Notes: generated by a model from the letters alone, not told the origin. A stretch of DNA of 64,000 bases from Timema cristinae (GCA_039000515.1 JBCFYV010000001.1:66433919-66497918); one strand, 5' to 3'; shown: positions 20,045 to 32,612, counted from the stretch's first letter. Numbers and translations: made by a program.

Positions 20045-23000
20045 GTGAGTTCAATTACTCTCCTATATAGTTATGCTTGTTAGCTTAATTACAACATCTT
20101 GTTACTTCCAAAAGTAACATTTTTATAAGGCTTAAAAATTGCAATAAGCAAGATCAAAATTATGATACCTTATTCTTTGATTCTAATACACTCTTTTCCC
20201 ATTTAAACGTCTCTAAATATATGTCTACCATTCGGTAAAATCAGGGAAAACTGGAATTAGCCGGGAATTTGAAGTGATTGGGAAAATACAGGAATAAGTC
20301 GGGAATTTGGTAAATTACAACAAAAATCCGAGAAAATGTTTTACTCAAAATATGAAATATAATAATCACTAAATCAGTAAATAATAATTTATTCAAACTG
20401 TAGTTGTTTTTTTTGTAGCTGTGTTATGTATTTTATAATTCCTATAAACAATATTTAATACAAATTAAAAAAAAAAATCTTTATTTAAATTTTAAAACTT
20501 ATTGGGGGGGGGGGGATTAGAAGGATGTGACATACTTTTTAGTCTGGAATTTTAGGACACATTCAGGGAAAAGTCGGGAATTTCATTGGTCAAGTTGAGT
20601 AGACACCATGATGATGCTTCTTATTATCGCAGTTCCTTTTCGACCCAAGATATTGATGGCTCTTTAAGACAATAATTATATTCTGGGATAATAAAGATAA
20701 AAACAGATCAGAACAATCAACTCTTAATGTGAAGTAGATTCTGATATTGATTCAGATGTAGATATTGATGGCTCAAAATCAAGTGTATGATCATGAGATA
20801 TCGACGGCTCAGATGATCGGCTATTGATACATATGAATATCGACGGTCAAAGATCAGATATACTATTATCAATGAAGCGACGATACTTCTATCTAAATAA
20901 GGTACTTTTTTGTTAGTAAATTCAATTCTGTGATAGAAATATTTCTTTGATTAGGGTAATTTAGCGGTCTTTTTATTTAATTCCTTAGAATCAAAGCTTT
21001 TTTTCTGTTGGTTGGTATTGGAAAATCGAGGTCATATTACAATCAATTGCATCTTAGACTCGAAGAGCTAATAATTAGAAGGTGTTTATCTGCAACTATT
21101 GTTGCAATAAATTTGTATTGTGTAAAACATTTGTTACACGTTACAAGTTTACAAAGCAGCATTTATATGTAACACTCACCCCATCACCCATGAGAAGACA
21201 CATATGTTACAACCACACCTACTGTTGTCACTAACGAGGGCAACAATATTTAGGACCGTTGCAAGGACGTCATGCCCAAGAGAAAGGTAGAAGGAAGGAG
21301 GCTAGTTTACCACATGTTTCGGCACCTCCTGGTATGGGCTAACGTCGGACCACGGGTCACGTCATGATTTCCCTCCCTCCTCCCCTCTCTACCTTTCTCC
21401 TTGCCATCCGTTGGTTCCGTCTCTTGTGTTCATGTGAGCATGCTTTGAGACTATATATTACCATGTTTAATCCAATTCAGTAGTCTTAATACCACTAGCT
21501 TCAGTGTGGTAAGCAACGCTATTTGAATCAGATGTAATCCATCTTTTTTTTTTTCTAGATTAATTTTTGGCTTAAATACTTTATATTTTTCAAAATTATA
21601 TCGGTTATAAATTTTGGAATTGAGCTTAAAATCTTTTCTTTAAACTTAATTATGAAACTATTGTGGAGTAAATTCATTTAGGGTTTAAAACCATTGTGGA
21701 TAAATACATCACTGAAACTTAAATTTAAATATTGTTGATTTATTTGCCATTTGGTGGTGTTTTGCTTAATTAGACCTTTTAAATAAGGCTTTGCTAGTAC
21801 TTGTATTTTGAGCTTTGAGTCGAGCTCATCCTTTAAGCTTGAGATTGAGAGCAAAAGTTTTGTAGGCTCATCATTTTTGAGCGTGTATTACTTAATAATC
21901 AAGTTTTAAAATGCAATAGTAAGTATAGGCTATTTAATTGAGATAATATCGGCATTTCCATTTATAAATCATTTGGTTACTTAAATGGTTAAAAATAAAT
22001 ATCAATTTTCAAATGAATAATGTAATAGAGCCTTAAAACTATTTTTGACTGGTAGATTTATTCAATATTGTCGTCTATTTTGAGTTATACTTTATTGAAG
22101 TTGTTTACTTGTATTGCCATGGCAAAGCAATGAAAATAAAAATAGCTAAGTAGATTACGAAATGATTGAATGATTCTTTTTACTATAGTTTCCTGGTCCC
22201 TTTCTAAAATAATAATTTATGTTAAATTAAAAATGTAACATCAAGAATATACTATTATATTAAATGTTTTCAAATTTAAGATATTAAAAACTCATTAGTT
22301 AATATGTTTAGCTATAAAATTAGCACTAGTTAGTAACTATTAAGTTATAGAATTATGTTGAGTAACCTGTCTAAAATCAATGTTGATCTTATTTATTTCA
22401 ATACAAATTTTACCAAACCTACCTATCACATGTATGTTAAAAAATCATTTACCTCTTCATATTGTTTATTAAAAAATATTATTTCAGTAGTTTTTTAATT
22501 TTAAAGTATGAACATCAACTTTTATAGACATTAAAAATTGGATTGAAGTAATTTCTCAATTAAATAATGTCTAACGAGTGTCTGTACAATGCGCATGTGC
22601 AATTACGCATAGAGGAATGGAAATGGAAATGAAGGCGTCATACACGACTACACTAAGGAATAATAAACTAAATATGAAACACTTCAAATTTATAACCGTT
22701 TATGATTCTTATGTTTTCTTATAGGGTAAATTAAGTTACTGAAGCATATTTTGGTGAAATATTAGCTTATTTAAAGTCACTTTTACTAACTTTTGATCAA
22801 GACAGTGTAGAAACACACTACAATAATGTAAAGTAAGTGATAGTGAAGGAAGCCAACCTGAAAGTATAGTTAGGTTAGGTCTAGATAGGAACAAACACAC
22901 TTCTCTATTTCTTCTTAAACTTTTACACTTTCCACTTCTTAAAACTCCACAGTTGCACATTGTTTTGAATTGTTGGAAATATTTATTTTTCAAATGAAGA

Positions 23001-24340
23001 GACATTAATGGAAAAGTAATATATCTGAAAATTCAAAACATTGTGCTACTGTGGAGTTTTGAAGAAGTGGTTGATTGATTCTTTATTTGATTTATAAAAA
23101 GAGCCAAGGGGCTCGTACATATATAAACATCCTAGTATTGGTGTAGATCGAAACCAACTTGTGGTAAGTGTAAAAGTGTTTGAAGAAATGAAGAGAGAAG
23201 TGTGTTTTTCTAAATAGGCCTAAATTATCATTTATAGTTGACTTCCTTCACTATCCCTTACCTAACATTATTGTGCAGTTTTTCTACACTATATCATTGT
23301 ACATTTTCAAGCCATCATGCAATTATTCATTTTATTACTTTTTTTTATTAATTATTGTTAGTGTAATTTTAATATCCTTAAGAAATGAGTGTTTAAATTA
23401 TCTTAATTATTTTTTCTATCAGGCCCTATACTTTTTGTACTGTTGTTCTTATTTTTAAATTGTGTTTTTTTAAGTGTTATTTATAATTTTAAAACTGATA
23501 TTTTCATTCATTAACTTTTTTTCTAAAAATATTTATATTTATAAAAATAAGTGTCATTCATATTTTAATAACACATGTTTTAGTATATTTTTTAAATCTG
23601 AAATTTTAAAGATGTGATACTTATATACATTTAAAATAAACTATCTACTATTAACATTTTAAAATTATGAATATATTCAAACTTGACTCGAACTCAGTAG
23701 CTTTTAGACATACTCAACTCGAGTTTGACTCGAATGAAATAACCCAAGCTCGCAGACCCCTACTTTAAAATTGACTCTTCTTAGTAATTTATTTTGACTG
23801 TTATGGCTATGCTAGCATGTTGCTTGTTAATGCGCCACGAGATGGCTAGACCTTTCAAACATTTATTTGATTCTTTTCCTTTCTGTTTTAGGTCACTTTA
23901 AATTTGTTCCGACCTATTACCCTCCTTATAAATATATCACTGGATTAGGTTATCTTTGTATTTCTTCATTTGTCAAGTAAATTGTGATAACCCATGGATT
24001 GTAGCAATATCCTAACTAATGCTTTGTGTGTAACTAAAAGTGTACTAACCTCAACTATAATTTTGGCATAAGGCCAGTCCTTTTAACTTACTCCAAACTT
24101 TATTCGTGCTTTTTGTACATAACCTTTGTGTTCTTTATATCTAATAAATGTTACTCTTGATACCCTCTGTCTATTATTTAATTTGGGGAGATTTAGGGCT
24201 GGGTGATTACATGTGAAGCAATCACTATGACTAATATTGAATAGAAATGGTTTTAATTGTTTCCATTTTAAAAATAACTACTTCTCTAACACTAATTTAA
24301 ATGTGAGAGCTGACAGACTACACGGATATCTGTGTTTCAG
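20045..24340 (+). other. Skp2 last intron, 4.3 kb
   Basis: Bounded by GTGAGT and TGTGTTTCAG. Besides the MITE-like element at 20222-20606 and an imperfect purine/pyrimidine inverted repeat at 21278-21410, I see only AT-rich sequence without identifiable genes. Confidence 0.7.
20222..20606. mobile_element. Degenerate MITE-like element with TCAGGGAAA/TCGGGAATT repeats
   Basis: Short inverted termini TGTCTAC (20222) and GTAGACA (20599). Subterminal TCAGGGAAAA, GCCGGGAATT and GTCGGGAATT motifs occur near both ends in the same direction, like the complete transposon at 6191-9468 but with different termini. Contains a G12 run at 20504-20515. No coding capacity. Confidence 0.5.
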
Positions 24341-24527
24341 AGAACTGACGTCTGTGAGCTCTCTACAGTTCCTAGATGTGTTCAGTCTACTGGCAGAACA
24401 CTCCCTATCTGGACTCCAAAGGGCTCTTCCAGCAGTTGAGATCAACAAGTTCCTGTTCTCTAGTATCGCTAGACCAACAGTTGGAATACGACGTACCAGC
24501 ATCTGGGGGCTTCGTGTCAGAGACTGA
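24341..24527 (+). CDS. Skp2: Skp2, terminal exon with C-terminus and stop codon
   Basis: The acceptor is TTTCAG at 24335-24340. The peptide ELTSVSSLQFLDVFSLL leads to the segment ALPAVEINKFLFSSIARPTV, then GIRRTSIWGLRVRD and a TGA at 24525-24527. It matches the conserved Skp2 C-terminal tail (vertebrate [20 protein letters not shown] and IWGIKCR), which forms the last LRR and the tail that folds back over the concave LRR face. The final ~9 codons and the stop are the founder unit of the 56-bp array that follows, so the exon runs without a break into a minisatellite 3' UTR. Confidence 0.92.
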
Positions 24528-27197
24528 GACAGACAGTGACAGTACTGGGATGAAGCATCTGGGGGCTTCGTGTCAGAGACTGAGACAGACAGTGACAGTA
24601 CTGGGATGAAGCATCTGGGGGCTTCGTGTCAGAGACTGAGACAGACAGTGACAGTACTGGGATGAAGCATCTGGGGGCTTCGTGTCAGAGACTGGGACAG
24701 ACAGTGACAGTACTGGGATGAAGCATCTGGGGGCTTCGTGTCAGAGACTGAGACAGACAGTGACAGTACTGGGATGAAGCATCTGGAGGCTTCGTGTCAG
24801 AGACTGGGACAGACAGTGACAGTACTGGGATGAAGTATCTGGAGGCTTCGTGTCAGAGACTGGGACAGACAGTGACAGTACTGGGATGATGTATCTGGAG
24901 GCTTCGCGTCAGAGACTGGGACAGACAGTGACAGTACTGGGATGAAGCATCTGGGGGCTTCGTGTCAGAGACTGAGACAGACAGTGACAGTACTGGGATG
25001 AAGCATCTGGGGGCTTCGTGTCAGAGACTGAGACAGACAGTGACAGTACTGGGATGAAGCATCTGGGGGCTTCGTGTCAGAGACTGAGACAGACAGTGAC
25101 AGTACTGGGATGAAGCATCTGGGGGCTTCGTGTCAGAGACTGAGACAGACAGTGACAGTACTGGGATGAAGCATCTGGGGGCTTCGTGTCAGAGACTGAG
25201 ACAGACAGTGACAGTACTGGGATGAAGCATCTGGGGGCTTCGTGTCAGAGACTGAGACAGACAGTGACAGTACTGGGATGAAGTATCTGGAGGCTTCGTG
25301 TCAGAGACTGGGACAGACAGTGACAGTACTGGGATGAAGCATCTGGGGGCTTCGTGTCAGAGACTGAGACAGACAGTGACAGTACTGGGATGAAGCATCT
25401 GGAGGCTTCGTGTCAGAGACTGAGACAGACAGTGACAATACTGGGATGAAGCATCTGGGGGCTTCGTGTCAGAGACTGAGACAGACAGACAGTGACAGTA
25501 CTGGGATGAAGCATCTGGAGGCTTCGTGTCAGACACTGGGACAGACAGTGACAGTACTGGGATGAAGCATCTGGAGGCTTCGTGTCAGAGACTGAGACAG
25601 ACAGTGACAATACTGGGATGAAGCATCTGGAGGCTTCGTGTCAGAGACTGAGACAGACAGTGACAATACTGGGATGAAGCATCTGGGGGCTTCGTGTCAG
25701 AGACTGAGACAGACAGACAGTGACAGTACTGGGATGAAGCATCTGGAGGCTTCGTGTCAGACACTGGGACAGACAGTGACAATACTGGGATGAAGCATCT
25801 GGAGGCTTCGTGTCAGACACTGGGACAGACAGTGACAGTACTGGGATGAAGCATCTGGAGGCTTCGTGTCAGAGACTGAGACAGACAGTGACAATACTGG
25901 GATGAAGCGTCTGGGGGCTTCGTGTCAGAGACTGAGACAGACAGACAGTGACAGTACTGGGATGAAGCATCTGGAGGCTTCGTGTCAGAGACTGAGACAA
26001 ACAGTGACAGTACTGGGATGAAGCATCTGGGGGCTTCGTGTCAGAGACTGAGACAGACAGTGACAGTACTGGGATGAAGCATCTGGGGGCTTCGTGTCAG
26101 AGACTGAGACAGACAGTGACAGTACTGGGATGAAGCATCTGGGGGCTTCGTGTCAGAGACTGAGACAGACAGTGACAGTACTGGGATGAAGCATCTGGGG
26201 GCTTCGTGTCAGAGACTGAGACAGACAGTGACAGTACTGGGATGAAGCATCTGGGGGCTTCGTGTCCGAGACTGAGACAGACAGTGACAGTACTGGGATG
26301 AAGCATCTGGGGGCTTCGTGTCAGAGACTGAGACAGACAGTGACAGTACTGGGATGAAGCATCTGGGGGCTTCGTGTCAGAGACTGAGACAGACAGTGAC
26401 AATACTGGGATGAAGCATCTGGGGGCTTCGTGTCAGAGACTGAGACAGACAGTGACAGTACTGGGATGAAGCATCTGGGGGCTTCGTGTCAGAGACTGAG
26501 ACAGACAGTGACAGTACTGGGATGAAGCATCTGGGGGCTTCGTGTCAGAGACTGAGACAGACAGTGACAATACTGGGATGAAGCATCTGGGGGCTTCGTG
26601 TTTGAGACTGAGACAGACAGTGACAGTACTGGGATGAAGTATCTGGGGGCTTCGTGTCAGAGACTGAGACAGACAGTGACAGTACTGGGATGAAGCATCT
26701 GGGGGCTTCGTGTCAGACACTGGGACAGACAGTGACAATACTGGGATGAAGCATCTGGGGGCTTCGTGTCAGAGACTGAGACAGACAGTGACAGTACTGG
26801 GATGAAGCATCTGGGGGCTTCGTGTCAGACACTGGGACAGACAGTGACAGTACTGGGATGAAGCATCTGGGGGCTTCGTGTCAGAGACTGAGACAGACAG
26901 TGACAGTACTGGGATGAAGCATCTGGGGGCTTCGTGTCAGAGACTGAGACAGACAGTGACAGTACTGGGATGAAGCATCTGGGGGCTTCGTGTCAGAGAC
27001 TGAGACAGACAGTGACAGTACTGGGATGAAGCATCTGGGGGCTTCGTGTCAGAGACTGAGACAGACAGTGACAGTACTGGGATGAAGCATCTGGGGGCTT
27101 CGTGTCAGAGACTGAGACAGACAGTGACAGTACTGGGATGAAGCATCTGGGGGCTTCGTGTCAGAGACTGAGACAGACAGTGACAATACTGGGATGA
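24499..27197 (+). repeat. 56-bp minisatellite founded on the Skp2 C-terminal codons, about 48 copies
   Basis: Unit: GCATCTGGGGGCTTCGTGTC, then AGAGACTGAGACAGACAGTG, then ACAGTACTGGGATGAA. The first copy overlaps the coding sequence for the end of Skp2 (SIWGLRVRD plus TGA). Variants include GGAGG for GGGGG, GGGAC for GAGAC, ACACTGG, CAATA for CAGTA, and a 60-bp unit with an extra CAGA. The array ends at GGGATGATTGC, 20 bp before a poly(A) signal, so it probably forms most of the Skp2 3' UTR. Confidence 0.97.
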
Positions 27198-27216
27198 TTG
27201 CTTGCATATAGTCGAG

Positions 27217-27222
27217 AATAAA
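27217..27222 (+). promoter_or_regulatory. Probable Skp2 poly(A) signal
   Basis: AATAAA, the first after the Skp2 stop codon, directly beyond the 56-bp array. Confidence 0.65.
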
Positions 27223-27880
27223 CACATGGTTTTTGTTTTGTCACAAATAGAGTTTTAAAATGGGGCTTTGTTTTATATATTTAGGGCTATTTGTTGGGAA
27301 AGTTTTCTAGTTATTTGATCTTTTAAGAAGCACAATCTACTGTGAGAATGAAGTTTGGTATGGTTTTATTTAATTTTGTATATTTTTTACAAATTGTATT
27401 ATTCACATGTTTGCTAGATTTAAAGACTGATGTAGTATTTTTGACACTGGCGATGACAATTTTTTATCTTTGCAGTTTATTAAATTATATTATTTTATTC
27501 ATTTGGAAGTATGTCAGTGTAAAATTGTTTATTTCAACTCAAAACCTTTTTTGTCAATTTAATAAGCTTGTTGGTCAAATTTTCAATTGTGTTTATTCAA
27601 TGAAGTTATTTTATTTATTCTTAATTAATTTGGATATAGTTGTTTCAACACAATTTTGATAAAACATCCTAAATTGAAAACAATCAAACTAAGAACTCAT
27701 ATTTAAAATTGGCTCATTACTTAGAATTATGTTAATGTTGGTGTAAAATTTGTGTTTATTTCAAGTTTGGTTGTAGTAAATTTACTTTAATAGAGGTTTA
27801 AACAACACATCATTTCAGATAACCTCTTTCAAGTATTTATTTTACTCACCAAATTGATTATTGCTCATTATTAGGGGTGT
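27223..27880. other. Intergenic AT-rich DNA
   Basis: T-rich sequence. The open frame at 27342-27659 is low-complexity hydrophobic and not convincing as a gene. Confidence 0.6.
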
Positions 27881-28283
27881 TCAATTTGAAACAAACTCAA
27901 TTCGAAAATATGAAATATTCTCAAAGATGAATCGAAGTTTGAATATTTCTTGTTAGTTTTATGCTTGGGAAAATAATATTATACTGTGATTAGTTATAAA
28001 ACTTTATACACTAAAATTACTTGGAAAATGTTTTATTGCACAATTATTTGTAATATTTTGTTTCATTTTGATAAAAAAATGATCATCACAACAAGTAAAT
28101 TTCTTCAATTTTTTTTTCATATTTACAAAGCAACTCAGAATGGCTATAATTGAACATAAACTGATTATTTTAGCTTTTAGCTGTCAATATTTTTTATTGG
28201 CGAAGCTTTGAAGCCAGATTTTTTTTTTTCAAAGTGAGGTGAAAGCTGATGTTTGTTTCAAAGCCAAGTCAAAGTTTTGAACC
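27880..28283. mobile_element. Candidate short hAT-type non-autonomous element
   Basis: The ends AGGGGTGTTCAA and TTGAAC...GCGCACCCC are imperfect inverted complements, and subterminal AAGTTTGAA/TTTCAAAG motifs face each other. Flanks are only loosely similar, so no target-site duplication can be claimed. Confidence 0.35.
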
Positions 28284-28289
28284 TTTGCG

Positions 28290-28525
28290 CACCCCAACTC
28301 ACCATCATAACCATTATTAACAGCTTCCAGCTGGGTCTGCTTGGAATATGAGCCTCTCTCCATCTTGGCCCAGTTCCCTCCTCCACACTACTTTTTACAC
28401 CCTTTAGCCACCCGTCTCTTGGTTTTCCTCTTAGCCACCCCACTTCAATATCCAGCATCTTCTTTAGTAACTTCTCCTCCTTAACTTTTCCTCCCACCCT
28501 CTCATTTCTCATCCTATCCACCTTG
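28290..28525 (-). mobile_element. LINE 3'-end fragment (reverse transcriptase C-terminal region)
   Basis: The minus strand encodes a segment with KEEKLLKKMLDIEVGWLRGK, then PRDGWLKGVKSSVEE and WREAHIPSRPSW. This resembles the basic R-G-x-P-R-x-R-W C-terminal tail of widespread animal LINE ORF2 proteins, followed by a TAATAATGGTTATGATGG end. It is related in style to the LINE piece at 50915-52015. Truncated and non-functional. Confidence 0.55.
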
Positions 28526-28884
28526 TCACTCTATAGTAGAAATTTTACGACTTGAGTTATGCTTCCTCTGCACTTCATTACCCTGTTTCCACTTTCATTA
28601 CAAGTACTTTGATATTGTTACATTTCTCCATGAGTTCATGTGCTCCATCTCCCTGCATTCTTCATTGCCCATGTCACTCTCCCTTTCCTCTTTTTAGTAT
28701 TTCTATCCATCCACTCATTCTCCCATACATAGTAATCCATCAACACCTGTTCTGTCTATTTCCTCCCCTTCCTTTCTTACCATTCCACTTCACATCTACA
28801 AGTGTAACACAAACCCTATGTTCTGTCATATTTCCATCTCTTCCTTACAATTAACCTCATTCCATACCACTCCACTTCATTCAT
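28526..28884. other. Pyrimidine-rich low-complexity DNA
   Basis: C/T-rich strand with CATTCC/CTTCCC stretches leading into the tandem repeat at 28885. No gene seen. Confidence 0.6.
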
Positions 28885-29690
28885 GAACAGAAGTGGTAAG
28901 AACAAACCCTATTTCTGTCATATTTCCCTCCCCAATCCTCTTCCATCTTCATGAACATCATTCTATTTCCCCAATCCTACATCACTTCATGAACAGAAGT
29001 GGTAAGAACAAACCTATTTCTGTCATATTTCCCTCCCCAATTCCTTATTCTGACCAAAATCAATCTTCCCCAATATGAACAGAAGTGGTAAGAACAAACC
29101 TATTTCTGTCATATTTCCCTCCCCAATTCTTACCATCATTTCAATGAACAGAAGTGGTAAGAACAAACCTATTTCTGTCATATTTCCCTCCCAATCTCTC
29201 TACCATCACTTCAATGAACAGAAGTGGTAATATGATACAAATCTCACCTACTTTACTGATCTATATTTCCCTCCCCAATCTCTCTACCATCATTTCAATG
29301 AACAGAAGTGGTAAGAACAAACCCTATTTCTGTCATATTTCCCTCCCAATCTTCTACCATCACTTCAATGAACAGAAGTGGTAAGAACAAACACTATTTC
29401 TGTCATATTTCCCTCCCCAATTCTTTCTACCATCACTTCAATGAACAGAAGTGGTAAGAACAAACACTATTTCTGTCATATTTCCCTCCCCAATTCCTTC
29501 TACCATCACTTCAATGAACAGAAGTGGTAAGAACAAACCTATTTGTGTCATATTTCCCTCCCCAATCCTTCTCTACCATCACTTCAATGAACAGAAGTGG
29601 TAAGAACAAACCTATTTCTGTCATATTTCCCTCCCCAATCCTTCTACCACACTCAATGAACAGAAGTGGTAAGAACACAACTTCCTTGCT
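28885..29690. repeat. ~70-bp minisatellite, 11 units
   Basis: Eleven copies of GAACAGAAGTGGTAAGAACA followed by AACCTATTTCTGTCATATTT and CCCTCCCCAATC plus a variable CTTCTACCATCACTTCAAT part. Unit length varies from ~68 to ~107 bp. Open frames across it are repeat artefacts. Confidence 0.92.
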
Positions 29691-30063
29691 TTAAGCTATT
29701 GCTCAATTCAAACAACTCTCTCCTTACTTACTGCTCTTATAATGCATATTCAACAAACTTTCCAAATAAATTTGGTTTGATTGTAAATAATGTTTAATTT
29801 CCATTGTTGGTAACATTGGCAAGTTTGAAATTACATTAAAATGTTCCTCTGAATAAAGTGAAATAACATTCCAATATTGATGAAAATAGGTTTTGTGAAA
29901 CACAATGTTAAATGTTATCAGTAAATTATGTAAAAATTATATTAATTTTTATGTATATCTTAGTAACTTGAATGTGGTGTAAATGCAAATAAATACAAAG
30001 AAGAATGTGTCAGATAAAACAATTCTTCATCAATAATAAATAACCTTCATTATCTTTAAATAG

Positions 30064-30182
30064 CTGTTCCTGAAGTAGGTACAAGAAAGTTGGATAGAAA
30101 ACATATAAAGGGACGAAAACAATATGGCTTTTACAATGAAAAGAACAACACAGTTCACACTTTGCTGCCAGTGGACAAACAG
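30064..30182 (+). CDS. Exon A of an unidentified gene
   Basis: The acceptor is AAATAG before 30064 and the donor is CAG|GTAATG at 30183. After two bases the peptide reads VPEVGTRKLDRKHIKGRKQY, then GFYNEKNNTVHTLLPVDKQ, ending in phase 0. Composition and flanking splice sites look like a real exon. If the donor is skipped, the frame stays open to a stop at 30294-30296 (…SPDLGFILSELIRREC…), so a terminal-exon reading is an alternative. No upstream exon was found between the Skp2 poly(A) signal and here. The next phase-0 exon candidate on this strand is at 50621. I do not recognise the family. Confidence 0.5.
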
Positions 30183-30296
30183 GTAATGGCTGTTTCTTTA
30201 AGAAAATCGATCGTCACAGCCCGATCCCCCGACCTAGGTTTCATTCTATCGGAACTCATCCGAAGGGAGTGTGAAACGTACAACACAACTTCCTAA

Positions 30297-31114
30297 AAGA
30301 GGAGCAAACAAACACATTCTTCCCTGATGAGTTGCCTTTATCAAACAAAAAGAGAAGAGGAATATATTTCACACAAACACTGAATTACTCAATTTTGAAT
30401 TCAATAATACACTGTTAGGAATACTGTGCTAACTTTTGTAGGAGTAAAAACAAATCTCTCAGAGTTGTAGCTGTGATTATCCAATATAAATACTTAATAT
30501 TCAATTGGGGAAAGAAGGTAATAATAAATTATAAAATAGAATATATATATAAATATATCATAATCATAATAATCTAGTGGTAATATTTTAGGAAAAAATA
30601 AACTATCTTCTAGTAAGGCCTGGTGGCATTTATTAATCCATTGGTGGTCCATTTTCCTCTGTCTTGAGTTGAGAACTGTTGCACTGTTTGGGAAATGTTC
30701 TTAATACTTTGGTGGCGTATTAGGTTTGAAAGTCCTGGTTATGGGTACCAGCATAGATGGGTACAGGTTTGTCCGGGTCTTAGTGATTTGTGTCAAAATG
30801 ATGATCGTTATTCGCTGTCTGACAAAGCTGTAGTAAGGCCTGTGTATTCTGCATCACATGACTCTCATTGTAGTTGATATACCTCTAGCCATGCTTTCAT
30901 AGTCATCTGTGTTTTACTTTGTTCTGCTAAAGAAGCGGACTGATCAGTAGCGTCTGTGACCAAAATTCTTAGGCAAGCTTGGAAGGGGTGACTCCAAGCT
31001 TTAAAGGGGAAGTCCAATTTTTTTTGTTTTTCAAGACATATTTGGAGTTTTTTTTTTAATGATATGATAGTTGTGGCTTTGGGCATCCTTCTGTTCTGTG
31101 ATTTACATTATTGT
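30297..31114. other. Non-coding DNA without recognised features
   Basis: AT-rich. A weak open frame at 30695-30877 (GYQHRWVQVCPGL) has no context to support it. Confidence 0.5.
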
Positions 31115-31122
31115 GTTATTAC

Positions 31123-32612
31123 TAGAGATGGACCACTCGAATCTTCGAATCCACCAAATCCTGACAAGTGTTCGAGATTTGAGGATTCGGTATTTTACTG
31201 GATTCGATGGTCGAATCTTTCACCTCATAAACAAAGCATAATTATTTTTAATCAAAAATTATACCTAATTGAAAAGCAACACTTAATCCGTAATCATTAT
31301 TTTGTCGCACAAAAGAAATAAGCATGAATAAAATCTCTTCTTTTAAAAAAAAAATTATAATTGTTAGGTGTAGAAAATCTAACATTCCTAGTACCCTACC
31401 CTCCCACTTGTATGGGAAACTTGGACTCGACCATTACAGCGCATACTCACTTCTAAGACTTTCACCTCACGAACAATCTTGTAAATATTTTAATGACACC
31501 ATTAAAACTTTCAAAAACTGAAAATCAAAACTAGAATTACAAATAAACTAGAAATAAATAAAACAATTACGGCTTTTTTAAACAGAAATAAGAACAAATT
31601 ACACATGATAGAAAGTCAGCCGCCATGACATTGTTTACTCGCCAGAGTGATGATTAAATAAACACGACTGTTAATTCTTACTACCCGACTGGTTTTAATT
31701 ATATACAACTATGCAAATAACACCAATAATACTTTATTTATGCCTACCACCCTACATAATGTATATCGATTGTTTGTTTAGAATCAATTTAGGTAATCAG
31801 ATCACTTAGTAAGTGCTATTGAGTTTTAAGAATCAACGACTTGCTAATTCATAATTTATTTGTAAATTGATATTAACTAAGAGTTTACTATATAATAAAA
31901 AAATGTTATTGAAGTTAATTGTAAAAATATTCAAAAGTAGTCTTGCCTAATAAAATGGGGATGAACATAATGCAAGAGTCAAAAATATGTTGGTGTTTTA
32001 AATAGAATGTATTTTCAGAAATCGATACATCACAAGAATTGAATATATTTCTTGTTTTCTACGCAAAGATAGATGATAGATATAAAAGAAAAATAATAAT
32101 ATAATACAGACTTAGGCATTGGTAAGTTACTATTTCCAATGCACGTTTAATTGTTAAGCATGTTGTTTAGTCTTTTTTTTTTTTAATCTGTTTGTATTTT
32201 ATTTTTGCTTTCTTATTAAAATAAATTATAATCCTTCAATGATGATTAAAGTTGATCAAAAGGTAACTAGGCTAATCTGTTTTATTTCACATTTTTTTTA
32301 GAAACTCAACTCATTCTATCAACACTTTTAAGAATAACTTTAAAGACACTCAAATTTTAATTGAGTTGTTTTTTTAAACAATATATGAGTCTAGATTGTT
32401 TAATTTGGCTGGATTTCTACTGGTATTTTGCGAGGGGTGGTTGGGTTGATTAAAATTAAAAGCATGATTAAAATATCTTAATTTACAGTTTAGGCCTATA
32501 TAGTGTAATGTAGGTCTATTTGTAAATCATTAACATTTTTAATAATTTGCTAGGATTCGAACAATAAAATATAGATATGGATTTGAGAAATAGTGGATCT
32601 GACCCATCTCTA
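31123..32612. mobile_element. Non-autonomous hAT element with perfect 8-bp target-site duplication
   Basis: Begins TAGAGATGGACC and ends GACCCATCTCTA, so the termini are imperfect inverted repeats of the TAGAGATGG type. Both sides carry GTTATTAC (31115-31122 and 32613-32620), an exact 8-bp duplication as expected for hAT insertions. The ~1.5-kb interior has TTCGAATC/GGATTCGA subterminal motifs and no transposase frame. Confidence 0.85.

Noticed and set aside
25413..26738. Minus-strand open frames rich in SLSVSVSDTKPPDASSQ
   Set aside because: Artefacts of the 56-bp array; no start context and no non-repeat sequence.
27342..27659. 105-codon hydrophobic membrane protein
   Set aside because: T-rich low-complexity sequence downstream of the Skp2 poly(A) signal, no splice or conservation evidence.
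28552..29384. Open frames within pyrimidine-rich and tandem-repeat DNA
   Set aside because: Composition and repeats explain them; no conserved motif.
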